DNA of 64,000 nt from Ceratodon purpureus (Eukaryota > Streptophyta > Bryopsida > Pseudoditrichales > Ditrichaceae). The position numbers were made by a program, and so were the translations under genes. This document shows, in pieces, positions 1 through 12,200 of the stretch (the first letter of the stretch is position 1; every line of letters starts with the position of its first letter). The stretch covers positions 58,196,089 to 58,260,088 of the forward strand of contig CM026426.1 in assembly GCA_014871385.1 (NCBI GenBank), in the 5' to 3' direction. The notes under the pieces were generated by a model. It saw nothing but the letters and a program-made list of their open reading frames with translations. It was not told the origin of the DNA and did not search any database.

Positions 1-8
1 TCTTGTCA

Positions 9-614
9 TCAAGAATAACTTCTTTTGCTCCTCCCAACCCAGACCTCGGGAATTATTCGGCGACCTTTTATTTGATAGTAGTCTCCTATAAATTGAGAAA
101 GCTTCTCATTCATCTGCTTTCGCAACAGCGCTAGATGATTCTTCGATGGCAAAAGACCACCCTTTAGTTCTGGAGCAACTAACTGAACCTAATGTTTTAC
201 CGCATTACACATCGCCACATATCCTCTATTACTCACGCCAGATGCATCACAAGTCCCCAACATCACTTCCTCTGTTATCGATTTCTTACTTTTTTTGAAA
301 ATACACATTGCGGTCGCTGTAGTTGCTTGACTCATTCGTGGTTGCTCCGCAAGCTTGCGAGCCTCACCTGCAGACAATACACTAGCAAGAATTGAAGCTG
401 TTTTGTTGTGCAACGTCCCATCACCCCCCAGCCTCCTCTTCCTTCCTTGTCGCTTGTTGAATTCCTGCACTTGTGACACTGTTGATGGCTGAATCTGATA
501 TCGTAGCGCAATTCTCCTTCGCTTTCTGTGGCCGGTGCCAAGAGCAAGCTCATCCAGACACTTCATTTTACAACTGTGGACACGCTCCCTAAATCCAAGC
601 GGCGTTTTCACCAT
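9..614 (-). pseudogene. Hypothetical protein frame broken by one in-frame TAG
   Basis: An ATG at 614 opens a 141-codon basic reading frame that stops at TAG (189-191). The same frame then stays open for 59 more codons to a TGA at 9-11. The first part is rich in Lys/Arg (HRKRRR, KRQGRKRR) and contains a TVSQ segment that could be helix-turn-helix-like. The second part contains helical segments such as NHLALLRKQMNEKL and ends near IIPEVWVGRSKR. I do not recognise the family. The open frame after the stop suggests a once longer protein, possibly transposon-encoded, with one nonsense mutation. An intron spanning the stop is possible, but I see no convincing splice pair there. Confidence 0.45.
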
Positions 615-650
615 TCACTTCATCTTCTCTTGGAGCTTCTGACAAGCCTC

Positions 651-1259
651 TCACTGATTTCTCAATTCGGCCTCTAAAGCACTAAACTGCTCCTTGCGTT
701 CCCTGAACTCACCCCTCGCGACATCAGATTGGGCCACTAGCACCCTCAATTCCGCACATGATATCTCCAAAGTCCTAATGTCCCCTTCTAGCTTTAGTCG
801 CTCCTCTATGTGCCGGTTTTCATCATGGGTCATATCGTCCAATTTCACTTGCAAATCCTCACACTGCGCACGTAGTTGCATGATGCAACGCTCGTGACTA
901 TTCACCTCCTGCTGCAGCCGATTTACCGAATTCAACTGTCCTTCCTCACTGTGACCGTAGCTCAACCGCTTGGTGTATCCTAACATACCGTTCTCTCCTT
1001 CACAGCAATATTCGATGTATGGCTTGGTTGTCCGAAACATAGGTGGTTGCTTCATCGCCGGATCTAATGAGTAGATTCTGCCATCGATCCAGAGGTCGAT
1101 ATGTGTCTCATTTGCTGCTCTCCTCTCTACAAAGCTGTCCGGTGTAGGTTGATCTTCTAACCTTTGTCCTCTTTTAATCAACGGAGCAAACCTCGGGTGC
1201 AGTTTGATTTGCGGGACATACAGAGTAGCAACACAGTTTGTAACATCTCTCAACGCCAT
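651..1259 (-). CDS. Hypothetical 202-aa protein with C-terminal coiled coil
   Basis: A clean 202-codon frame runs from ATG at 1259 to a stop at 651. Residues 1-100 look globular (LHPRFAPLIKRGQRLEDQPT, ETHIDLWIDGRIY). Residues 105-202 are a heptad-like, highly charged helix (NRLQQEVNSHERCIMQL, LEGDIRTLEISCAELRVLV), so a coiled coil is likely. It lies 36 bp upstream, in transcription order, of the broken basic frame at 9-614 on the same strand, so both may be parts of one gene or one mobile element. No family is recognised. It may be an exon or a mobile-element ORF. Confidence 0.45.
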   Translation of the reverse strand: MALRDVTNCVATLYVPQIKLHPRFAPLIKRGQRLEDQPTPDSFVERRAANETHIDLWIDGRIYSLDPAMKQPPMFRTTKPYIEYCCEGENGMLGYTKRLSYGHSEEGQLNSVNRLQQEVNSHERCIMQLRAQCEDLQVKLDDMTHDENRHIEERLKLEGDIRTLEISCAELRVLVAQSDVARGEFRERKEQFSALEAELRNQ

Positions 1260-1800
1260 GCTGTAGCACCTAAACCCCGCTGCAATCTCTAACCTCCCTG
1301 AATCTAAGTCAATTGCCTCAGACTACACGAAGTCCAAGTCGACATTTTTGCACACGCTCTCCCGCCACATCTCGCTGCGTTGGCAGTGTTTCGCGCCAAC
1401 TTGATCTACCTCAAAATAGTATAAAATGATCTGAAATACTATAAAAGGATTTGCTGGGGTACCACTCCAATTCGACTTTCATCATTGATTTAGCAGGATG
1501 GGTTTAGCAAGGTGCGGGCCTAGGATGACACTCAGGCCACGTTCGAGGCTCTCTTCTACCCACGCAGGGACTGACCACGACGCTAAAGGGTTGCCACGCT
1601 TCAACTTTGCCTTCATGTAGCACCGTGCCCAAAGTGAAAATTTCCTTGAGAGTACTGCCCAAGTATCCCTTAAAAGGCCTTCCAATGACCTCAAATGGTC
1701 TCTAATGAGAGAGTCAGCTAGGCAAAGACCATATGTTGTGCAAGTTAGGCCTAAAGGCATTGTAGATAGTGGCTGTTTTGGTCCTCTCTAGTGGCAGGAA

Positions 1801-4800
1801 ATGGTCAGAGACTTGTCTCCACGCTTCCTGGACATGAGCGTGATAAGATATGATGAACAGAATGAAAATTCGAAGGCCAAATTGCGAGAGGCATTGCGAC
1901 AGAAGTTTGAGTTTGTAGATCACAAGGTGACCGAAGGTTCGATGGATAAAATGATTAAAACATGGATGCGAAAAGATTGTGAACGTATGAAACAGCTTCA
2001 TGGTGGAAAACAGAAAGCATCGAGGAGATACACCGACAAGGAATGGGACGCAATTCGGAAGTACTGGGATTCTCAAGACTCAAAGCAGGAGTCTAAGAGA
2101 ATGTCCGAGAGAAGAAGTAAGGTGGCCCACAATCCTCGCGTAGGCCGTCAGGGGTATGCAGGTAAAGCCGAAAAGCTGGTGAGTGTCTGCAATGCTGACA
2201 CCATGTGTTTCTCACTTTCTTTTATTTGATGTCATGTTATTTTCAAATATATACACTTTGGTACGTAGTTCATTTACGAAGTACTGAATAGCATATACTT
2301 GGAATGGTCTTGATAATAAACATTTCAAGAAGAGAGAGCCAGAGGGACCACCTGGACTAGTGGACGTTGCTGATGAACTAAAAATTTCACACGAGAACAC
2401 CCAAAGCCAGGTAGTTTTTATCTCTTCTGTATGTTTGGGAATCTTAGGGAAGTTTCCTAAGTCATGTCAATAGGGGAATCAAGTCACTGTTTATGTCGTT
2501 GATAATTTACAAAGTTGATTTATGGAAATTGTATTGTTGTAATTGACTCCGAGGTTTGTGTTTATTTCAGAATAGGTTCTGAAAGTATGCTTATGAGTAC
2601 TAGAATATGCGATCTCATCTGTTTATACCTTTATAATTAAAGAACATGTACAATTAGAACATGTCTTCAATTGTCGATTCCATGGTTTTAGACAACGGGG
2701 ACACTGTCTTCATCACTTGATCTTTATGCAATAGCTATGGATTATTAACAAAGTATCTGATCCCCGACCAAAAAGGACATGGACTGGAAGAACTCTCGGC
2801 AACTTTCTGCCATGGAGCGCAATCAGGCGGAGACGAACAACCGATTTACAGGACATACTGGAATCAGTACTGAGTAGTATTACAGGTAAAAAGGAAGGAG
2901 ATGCTGGAATGGTCAACCGCACAGGCAGTGCAGATGCAGGTGAAGCGAGTGTTAAACTAGAGACCTCAACGTCACCTGTTGTTGAGAAACCCGTTGGTAT
3001 ACAAGACCAGGACAAGTATTGGGATATCCTCTGCAAATCATCTGATGAAGAAGACGAAGAACATGGGGATCTCATCAGAAAAAATGTCAAAAATTCTGTG
3101 TACAAGCAAAGGGTAAGTCATTCATATTCAAACGTATGGTGACCGAAGCGATTCATGTGTCAGACGAAGAAGCAATGTAATTGGAATAATTTTTGTGTGA
3201 ACCCTTAGAATTCACACTTTTATGAAATGGAATATGATCTTACTAATGATGAAATTTGGTTTGCTTTCGTATTTGATGTTCTTTAGGGCGTGAAATTGGC
3301 GACTACGACTGACTTCAAAAGGAACTATTCCTGTCGGTATCGCTGTGATTCCCCTTAAATGCTTGAAAGATAGTCTGACACATTAGTGTCATGGATGGGT
3401 ATTTATCTACAGATTTGCACTGATGATGACCCCGTCGAACTTTCGAAAGGGAAATCAAAATGTGCAAAAGTGATGGTAAAATTTCTTGCCTCCAAAAAAA
3501 CTTAACTTTTAGTTTGTTCTCTCTGCATACAAGGAATCTTTGTTCTTCTGCGCTTATGGTTTGACTCAACGTAGGATTAATCTGGATAAAGTTGCAATGG
3601 TATGTGATCGTACATTTCCCATGTGTTTTATTTCTGCACAATTCTATATTTTAATCGTTTCAAGTATGGGATGTAGGATAATGACAGTTGCGTTCGGATA
3701 ATGATTTAAAGTCGCATATGTGGATGCAGGATCGACTTCGACCGAGACCGAGCAACAGAGACACGATAACACAGGTTAGTACATTCTCGTCCTCACTGGG
3801 GAGATGTAGTGAGTCGCACCTTTTTTTGGGAATTCAAGATGTCCTTATGTTGGTATTTTGGAACATTTACAGTTTCAATATTTGAGTGACTGTAATCTGA
3901 TAAAGCGTGAGTAGTGTATGTTATTGTAATTAGTCTGGGACGTCATAGAGATCTCCGAACCATCATCTGTCCAGTAACCATATCAAAAGTCTACACCACA
4001 TCATTACGACTCTAGTAGACTCAGTATCACCTAGTATAAGAGTACACTAAGTACAGTGTTGACGTAGTACATACGATAAAAGTCCTCTTATAACTTCCAT
4101 ACACTGGCATAACTAAACGTTTACCTTGATGTTCTGAGTCGTTTCAACCAGCGGAGAATCTAATGCAGATTGCGAAGAAACATATTATGTGTTCATACAG
4201 TTCAAATCTCTCAATGTGTCATAATTGATAATCACATAGTCATTTGTCATTTCCACTATGACGATCCGGAGTATATTCTTATCATAGTTGACGGGACGTA
4301 CAATGTCCTCTAAGTTTCAGTTCCTCTGCTCCAGTATGTTGACTGAGTTTGTATGGCTTCGTATGTTGCAGACAAAAATAGGTACTTTTGAATGTGTACA
4401 GTCATCGACTGCAAACATCACAAAGGTAACAATAACTACATCGCAATCTTGAATTTAGGCATTGTATAAGATGATGACATAGGCGGGACAACATTGACAG
4501 TTTTAAATTTTTTTTTTGTTTCTTAATTTATTTTTTAAGGTGATGACTTCTTGACGTTCGTATACATAGGCACTGATGTTACAATATTATTGCAGTTGCA
4601 AGTCGGTGACAAAGTCTGGCTGGCGCATAAGGAGGACCCTGTGATACGGGTAGCAAATGGTGTTGTCATCGGAATAGGAGGATTAGGCGATTTCACAATT
4701 GTCCAATTCCGCCAAAGTTTGTGCGAATGGAGTTGAAGACGGTCGGAGTGAATGTCCCTCTAATGGTTCCTATAGAGGAAGCTGAACACGAGAATTTGAG

Positions 4801-4858
4801 TGACGCAGTTGGTTCCAGCGTTCTTTGGTTGGAGGATCTCACCTTCTTGGAGAAGTGA
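1801..4858 (+). pseudogene. En/Spm (Transposase_24-like) transposase gene, multi-exon, decayed
   Basis: Exon 1 (1801-2178) contains a Trp-rich segment, RRYTDKEWDAIRKYW, followed by KRMSERRSKVAHNPRVGRQG. This matches the Transposase_24 pattern found in plant Ptta/En/Spm proteins (W...YW...NK..R......G). A donor GTGAGT follows. A likely exon at 2292-2410 reads KHFKKREPEG then VDVADELK, equivalent to the conserved TH..KDG..V segment. Further plausible exons are about 2734-3113 (acidic), 3730-3774, 4372-4425 and 4596 onward. The last begins LQVGDKVWLAHKEDPV, the VGD..V.L..... segment typical of the C-terminal part of these proteins. Near 4718 the frame shifts by one before the C-terminal DAVGSSVLWLEDL motif (stop 4856-4858). 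Exon phases do not all join, so I treat it as degraded. The family call is by motif, from memory. Confidence 0.55.
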
Positions 4859-5734
4859 TGTATTTATAGCCGACTAATTCATATTCATCTGTTAGATAAG
4901 GGACCGTGATGATTGAGCAAAGAATGGTTATATGTTGACAGGGAGACATGTAGTGAGCATGAATTTGTAGGAGTAGATTCTACAATCCAGAAAGTGCCTT
5001 TTTTTTTAGTTGACGCAAGTGTGGCGACAAATGGAAGAGGGGAGATAAATTGTGTTGTGAGATGGGAATCTTATGTATCCACAAAAGGGGCTGATTGTTG
5101 GTTAGTTCATTTCTTAAGTAATGGAACTGAATCTCCTTGCTGGGGTCGTGTTTTATTCTCACGGAAACGGACGGCTGTAACAATATCAAGTGGCAGGATC
5201 TGGTAACGCTTGATTGTAATATATTAAATTAAAAAAAACACTAGAAATGCCGGAATAGGCTAAAAAAATTCATCCGCGCGGCATTGAATTACTAGGAAGG
5301 ATGCGATCCGAAATTTACGGGATGGCTAAACACTAAATGAGGATTCATTGCCGGGTGGCACTGTCGGAATCGGAACTGATAAGATTGCTCGTGGAATAGA
5401 GAACCGAAATGAACAAAACAATTTAGATGATCAACCACTTTAGATCATGTACCGAAACTTGAACTGCCAAAGATTCTGAGTGATTGCGACAAAATCATGG
5501 AAATCATGGAACTCCAAAACCAGATGTATAGAAAGCAATGTTCCCCCTACACAGATATTTGAACAGGCAGTATCTCCGAGAAACCGGTTTACGACTTGGG
5601 AAAAATGGTCCTAGATGACCCAATCACTGGAATGACCGTTCTGTATTCACTAGGTCATTTTCCGGGAACACTGTCTTTAATGACACCAATTTCAGTCATT
5701 TTCTCACTCCTAAAAGACCAAATTCCTACTAGTG

Positions 5735-6020
5735 TAGTAGGCATGGAAAAGCCTCCACCAAATGAAGACGACGATGCAAAGGGCATCAAGAAGGATCCAA
5801 AGGCTATCTAGGAGTACAATTGCCGTGTGAAGAAGACCATGTTCGTGATAGGGCTCAATTTGGTGGACAACCAACCTGCGCACATCAAGAATTGCTGAGG
5901 ACCAAAAGAAGCATGAAAAACATTGAAGACATCCATGAGACAAAGAGCTTGTCCAACATTCTCTTTATTCGTTGCAAATTCTTTACCATCAAGATGCAAG
6001 AAGGTGATGACATGCGAGGT
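5735..6020 (+). pseudogene. Fragment of copia gag
   Basis: Translation gives MEKPPPNEDDDAKGIKKD, then after a TAG EYNCRVKKTMFVIGLNLVDN. This aligns with the gag of the copia element at 8.8-9.2 kb (EKPPPSEDDDEEGIKMD, EYNRRVKKAMSVIGLNLVDN). The nucleotide match continues through the Ile/Lys-rich segment to about 6,020. Several stops and frame changes show it is dead. No LTR is attached, so it is an isolated internal piece that starts and ends abruptly. It belongs to the same or a closely related family as the 7.6-13.5 kb element, but is more diverged. Confidence 0.75.
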
Positions 6021-7569
6021 CAGCTAATGAGAGTGCATCGTTGAATGTGTACAGGTAGATAAATAGGCAGAGATAGGCCTCCTTCTCAAAATCTATTAGT
6101 GACAAGAAAGTCATCAGTAATGACAAAACTCTCAAATGCCTGTCATTCATCCAAAACAAGATGACCAAAATCAAAGTGAAATATGATACAATGATCGTAC
6201 GTATCTGTATCCAAATACATCATCCATATGATGAATCTTGGACAATGAGAACCAGACTACATAGCGATACAGTGCAAAGTTCTAAAACGTACTCCATACA
6301 AATAGAATACATGTATAAATGTATATCATATGTACAAAATACTGCGAACGGGTATGATGAGGTAGGTGTGAGCTCCGTCTTCTGAGCTCCGTCTTCTCCC
6401 CAAATAAAACCATAAAATAAAATCATCTGTAGTACAAGTCGTTGGCAACCACTCACCACGTGGATGTGGAGAGCAGTGACCCTAGGCGGATGGCGCCGGC
6501 GCCAACCCCTCCGGTTTTCAAACAAGCTCAACCCAAGGTTTTCAAAGGTTCCGAAATGTCAAATGCTGGATATTGCCGGAGTGCCGTGGACCCCAAGTCG
6601 TGCGAACAACAAGCATTGGAAACTTTATAGGGAGAATAGATATCAATCATTCTACGAGGGAATGTGTCCGAAAGCAAGATACGAGCATTATATAGCTCGA
6701 TCGAAAGCATTAGCAATGATAAGAGTCGCATTGCACATACAAGATTGATAAAAATATCAAGGGTAACTTTTAGTGTTTTCAATATCACGGGTGAGCGGTT
6801 AAAATTTGCAAGATCATTGCAACAACGTCTAGTTCCTCACAGGTTGGTCTGGTTAGTCATTATATTCTTGTAATGCATCGCCGTTGTTAAATTGAATCGC
6901 TGTAACATACTAGTAGCCTTCGAAACTAAATCCGAGAGCACTGAAGTCTATCCTTCTCAGCTGCGTAGGACATGATACTGTGCTTCACCCATTCTACCCT
7001 ATACATATTCCTAGCCATCTAACTGTCTCTCAAGCCAAACCAATGGGCCATAAATAACATAGCAATGCAAATGTTGCAGATTCATCACTGACGTAAAGAC
7101 TTCAAATGCAGAATCACCGGACCAATCAATCCGAACAAAGCAATGACGAGCCCCGGCTGCAAGACTCAGATAGCAATAGTTCAAGAATAATGGAAGAGTG
7201 GAAATTGGTCAAGAATGATGGCATCCGCGCCAGGTACGGGTACACGACTACCAATTTGCATTACTACGAAAATGGTGTGGGCTGATTGTTTCTTCAACGC
7301 TGAGATCATTGTCCCACTGCATTCATAGAACACAATGTCAATATCGCAATGGAAAGTCATGTGCTACGTATTCTGTGACAATGTCGGTTTTATCACAGCC
7401 TCATGCCGCAAGTATACAAGCCGATGCGACTAGGAACAAACCCAAAACAATCTGTATTAGTCGCTATTAGTAACAGTTGACAAGCCAGGTCGATTGAAAT
7501 TGCTTCAAGCCGATACAAGATGAACACTTGTGAAAAACAAGCACCAATGGACAAGCACAGGCACAAAAC
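6021..7569. other. No supported gene
   Basis: AT-rich DNA between the gag fragment and the 5' LTR. It holds short chance frames on both strands, a small direct duplication of GAGCTCCGTCTTCT near 6,370-6,395, and one GGCGCCGGCGCC palindrome near 6,495. I see no conserved protein or RNA. Confidence 0.6.
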
Positions 7570-7997
7570 TGTTGGAGTTTAGGTAGCTCGTAGTTAAGGC
7601 ATTGTAAATAGAGTTTGCAATGAGGTAGAATTAGAAGGGGGGAAGTAAAAGGGGAGAAAAGGGAGCGAGGTGATTTACCACATGGTGCACATGTGGCATG
7701 AGTAGTTGAAGAGATAAGGACCAGCCCACTTGCATTGACTAAGCCAAGTCAATGATAAGCTTGGAAGGACAAGTGGGTGGTGGCTAAGTCTTAGGGCCGG
7801 CCATGAGTGCCACGTGTCCTAAAGGGACTTGCAAGTGGCTTGGAATGTCCCTTGAGAGTCCCTTAGAGATGTGCAACTAAGTACTATAAGTAAAGAGCTT
7901 CGAAAGAAGCTCATATCTCACTCCATTCATTGTTTGTACTACTTTGTGTGCTACACTTGTTAGAGCAACCATCTCTCTTCTTCTTTTAACATCAATA
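7570..7997 (+). repeat. 5' LTR (428 bp)
   Basis: Begins TGTTGGAGTTTAGG and ends TTTTAACATCAATA. The boundaries are set by comparison with the solo LTR, whose 5-bp target duplication defines both ends exactly. It is followed without spacer by the primer-binding site. A TATA-like ACTATAAGTAAAG about 110 bp from its end may be the core promoter. Confidence 0.95.
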
Positions 7998-8011
7998 GGT
8001 TATGGGCCCAC
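7998..8011 (+). other. Primer-binding site complementary to the anticodon region of initiator tRNA-Met
   Basis: The sequence directly after the LTR is GGTTATGGGCCCAC. This is complementary to the anticodon arm of eukaryotic initiator tRNA (GTGGGCCCATAACC) and not to the tRNA 3' end, which would give TGGTATCAGAGC. The same half-tRNA priming is known for Drosophila copia and yeast Ty5. The zero spacing to the LTR end supports the call. Confidence 0.85.
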
Positions 8012-8085
8012 TCATGTGAGTTGCAAGTGAGAGTTCTTTGGTTGCTAAGTAGTTTGGAGGAGGTCTTGTGACGCATTGTGTGTGT

Positions 8086-8235
8086 GAGGTGCACAAGGGC
8101 TGATTTGGAGCTTTGGAGGTGCACGAGTGCTTGTTTGGAGCTTTGGAGGTGCACAAGGGCTCATTTGGAGCCTTGGAGGTTCAAAGGAGCTCATTTGGAG
8201 CCTTTGAGGTGCACAAGGGTTGATTTGGAGATCTG
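8086..8235 (+). repeat. 30-bp tandem repeat, five units, in the retrotransposon leader
   Basis: Units of 30 bp follow the pattern GAGGTGCACAAGGGCTGATT plus TGGAGCTTTG, with a few changes per unit. Weaker versions of the GGGGCTGAT and GGAGTC words continue to about 8,750, before the gag ATG. They lie in the untranslated leader where packaging or priming signals would be expected. Confidence 0.85.
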
Positions 8236-8768
8236 GGGAGGCACATAGAGTTGCAAGAGTGGTGGAGGTGCTCATTCAAAGCTTTTGGACCTTGTAAGTG
8301 TTCAAACATTGTGGATGTGCTTGCTTGCTCTCTAAAGGTGCTGATTTGAGTGATTGAGGTGCATAAGATGCACATTGGAGTCTAGGTGATGCTCTTTGAA
8401 GTCATTCAAGGCCATCTTTGCATGTAGGAGCAAAGAAAGGGGAGGTATACTTGAGTGAGGTGCAAAGGTATGCATTTGAGTTCATTGTGAGAGGACTTGA
8501 GTGCTTCAAGTGAACCATTGCACATTTGAGCTAGAAGGGACTCAATTTGATTGATTGGAGTGTGCACTCACACACTAGGGCCTTATAAGGGCTGATTTGC
8601 TAGTGGGAGGTGCTTACATGAGTATGAGAGCCTTGTAGGGGCTGATGTGAGTGTGAGAGGTGTGCATAAACACCTTGGAGTCTAGAAGGGGCTCAAAGTG
8701 AGTGTAGAGGTGCCAATAGTGTACATTGACAGCTTGGAGGGGCTGATCTTGGCATATTGAGTGTCACC

Positions 8769-9290
8769 ATGGCTACATTTGAGAATGAGAGTGCTAGGAC
8801 CATTGACAAGTTCAAGGGGGAAAACTTTAGCCTTTGGAAGTTCAAGATGGAGATGGTATTGGAGTCCATGGACCTTTGGGAGATTGTAGAAGGCACGGAG
8901 AAGCCTCCACCAAGTGAAGACGACGATGAGGAGGGCATCAAGATGGATCCAAAGGCTATCAAGGAGTACAATCGCCGTGTGAAGAAGGCCATGTCCGTGA
9001 TAGGGCTGAATTTGGTGGACAACCAACTTGCCCACATTCAAATTTGCAAGGGGCCAACGGAAGCATAGAAGACATTGTGCAACATCCATGAGACAAAGTG
9101 CTTGTCCAACATTCTCTTTATTCGTCGCAAGTTCTTTACCATCAAGATGCAAGAAGGTGATGACATGCTTACCCACATCAACCATGTGAGAGACCTTGCG
9201 GATCAACTCAATTGTTTGGATGTGCCCGTCAAAGATGACGATGTTGTCATGACCTTGCTTGAGAGCTTGCCACCTTCTCACATGGAGAGC
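8769..9290 (+). pseudogene. copia gag, interrupted and internally deleted
   Basis: The ATG at 8769 (context CACCATGG) starts MATFENESARTIDKFKGENF, a standard copia gag N-terminus, with WKFKMEMVL close behind. A TAG at 9066-9068 replaces the expected Trp in the conserved A-W-K-T motif (TGG to TAG). The frame then continues through MQEGDDMLTHINHVRDL to LLESLPPSHME near 9,283. There it jumps to the zinc-knuckle frame. The usual segment between the SLPPS motif and the knuckle is missing, so an internal deletion probably caused the frameshift. The protein would have formed the virus-like particle shell. Confidence 0.9.
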
Positions 9291-12200
9291 CCAAGGTGTG
9301 TTGCAATTGTGGCAAGCCGGGCCACAATGCAAGGCATTGCTACAAGGCAAAGAAGTGGGAGCGAGACAATGCAAACCAAGCCAAAGACAAGGAGGGTGCC
9401 AACCATGCAAAGGATGAAGATGACTACGCCCTTGCAACACAAGAGGGACCCTATTCCAAGTCCATTTGCAAGTGGATCATGGATTCGGGTGCTACAAAAC
9501 ACATGACACCTTATAGGGCGGCATTTGACACTTATGAGGTAATTCCACCACGCAATGTGCATTTGGGTGATGATAGTGCTGTGCAAGCCATTGGAATGGG
9601 TTGCATTGTTGTTGAGGTGCTTGAAACAAGGCGTTTGAAGAAGGTGACCATGAAGGATGTCCTTCATGTGCCCAAGTTGCAAGCAAACTTGATCTCGGTG
9701 AGCAAGCTTGTGTCAAGTGGATTCAAGGTGCTATTCAATGTGGAGGGGTGCACATTGAAGGCTCCAAACGGCAATGTGCTTGCAAAGGCACCTCGTGAAG
9801 GCAACTTGTATCAAGTGACCTTTATGAAGGTCTTTGATACGGATTCGGCAAAGGTGGCGCAATCATCATCAAAGAGTGGTGCAATGGAGCTTTGGCATCG
9901 GCGACTTGGTCATTTCAATGCAAGGAGTGTGCGCTTTCTTCAAAGCATGGTAAGCGGCATGAACCTTGGCAAAGATGACTTGTCCATGTCGTTTTGTGAA
10001 GGGTGTTTGCAAGGCAAGCAACATAGGGCACCATTTCCAAAGGATGGAGGGACACGTGCGTCAAAGCCATTGGAGATTGTGCATTCGGATGTGTGCGGTC
10101 CTATGAGGACCACATCCATGGGTGGTGCAAGGTACTTTGTGACCTTCATTGATGACTTTTCAAGGCGAGTGTGGTTGTACACCTTGAAGACGAAGGGAGA
10201 GTACCTTGAGAAGTTCAAGGAGTTCAAGACACTTGCGGAGACGCAATCGGAGCACAAGATCAAGGTTTCCTGATCGGACAATGGAGGGGAGTTCATCTCC
10301 AAGGCCTTCCAACGCTACTTGAAGAAGCACGGCATCCAACGACAACCATCAACACCATACACACCGCAACAAAACGGAGTTGCCGAGCGAGCCAATCGCA
10401 CCATTGTGGAGATGGCAAGGAGCATGCTTCATGCTCAACGACTCAAGCTTTCATTTTGGGCGGAAGCGGTGGCCAATGCGGTGTACATTCGCAATCGGTG
10501 CCCCACTCGTGCTCTTGTTAGCATCACTCCACAAGAGGCTTGGAGTGGCCGCAAGCCATGCATTGCACACATGCGTGTGTTTGGATGCATTGCTTATGCC
10601 AAGGTGGTTGATGCAAAGAGAGGTAAGCTTGATGCTAAGGGTACCAAGTGCTTGTTTCTTGGGTATTGTGAGGGAACCAAGGTATATCGTCTCATGTGCA
10701 TTGAGACTAGGAAAATCATCAAGAGCCGTGATGTTGTGTTTGATGAGGAGAGCACTAGTATTGGTGATGGTTTGGAGATGAGTCCAAGTGGGAGTAGTGA
10801 GGCACCTTTGTTGGTGTTGGTGGACGAATCTTCCAAATCAACTTCTTCTAGTGACCATGAGGATGCCAAGAAGGACAAGGAGGAGGATGAAGAAGAAGAG
10901 GAGGAGGAGACAAGCGAGGCGCATTCACCAACATCGTCATCAAGAGAAGGTGAAGGAGAGGGAGGTAGTCGCTATCCAAGACGAGAACGGCGTCCACTTG
11001 GAGAGTGGTGGAAGAACCACATCTTGCCGCAACAAGAAGTGGAACGGGCCAATGTGGCCAACCTTGAAGATCCATTGAGTTTGTGTGAGGCTTTGCAATC
11101 GCAGGATGCAAGCAAGTGGGAGGTGGCCATGCAAGAAGAGTATGACTCCCTCATTGCTAATGGAACGTGGGAGTTGGCTCCCCTTCCAAAGGGCCGCAAG
11201 AGTGTTGGATGCAAGTGGGTGTTTCGCACCAAGAAGGATGCTACGGGACAAGTTGTGCGCCACAAGGCAAGATTGGTGGCCAAAGGCTTCTTACAAGTTG
11301 CGGGAGTGGACTTCCATGAGACCTTTGCTCCCGTGGCCAAGTTCAACACCATTCGGTGCATCCTTGCACTTGGAGCCGCATCGGACTTGGAGATCCATCA
11401 AATGGATGTCAAGACGGCTTTCTTGAATGGAGATTTGGAGGATGACATCTACATGAGCCAACCTCAAGGGTTTGAAGAGAAGGGCATGGAGCATCTTGTG
11501 TGCAAGCTCAAGAAGTCCTTGTACGGGCTCAAGCAATCACCAAGGGCATGGTACCAACGCATAGAGTCCTTCTTCATCAAAGAGGGCTTTACAAGGTGTG
11601 AAGCAGATCATTCCTTGTACATCATGCAAACGGGTGAGTTCTTGTTGATGGTGCTTGTGTATGTGGATGACTTGATCATCTTGGCTAGCCATCATGCCAA
11701 GTTAGAGTGGCTCAAGGCCAAGCTCAAGGGGGAGTTCCAAATGAGTGATCTCGGTGAGTTGAAGTATTGCCTTGGAGTGGCATTCGAGAGGAACCGCAAG
11801 GCTCGCACCATCACCATGTGCCAAAGGAAGTACATCAAGGAGGTGCTCAAGCGATTCAACATGGAGGATTGCAAGCCCATTGGTACTCCACTTGATGTAA
11901 ATGTCAAGTTGATGAAGCTCTCGTTGGAGGAGTTTGAGGCCATTGAAGGTGAGATGGAGGGAATTCCATACAAGGCGGGTGTTGGCTCATTGATGTATGC
12001 CATGGTGGCCACACGGCCCGATCTTGCATTTGCGGTGAACATGGTGAGCCAATTCATGTCTAGGGCTGGTCCATCACATTGGAGTGCGGTCAAGCGCATC
12101 ATGCGGTACTTGCAAGGTACATTGGAGTACAAGTTGTGCCTTGGAGGCGTCAACATGGAGTTAAGAGGCTATTGCGATGCGGATTGGGCAGGAGGTACAA

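Noticed and set aside
4913..5206. A 97-codon plus frame as a gene
   Set aside because: No ATG start at its 5' end, no recognisable domain, and it follows the 3' end of the En/Spm-like gene with an opposing frame of similar length.
8086..8235. Regular 30-bp repeats as a CRISPR array
   Set aside because: The units are directly adjacent with no spacers, lie inside a retrotransposon leader, and the genome is eukaryotic.
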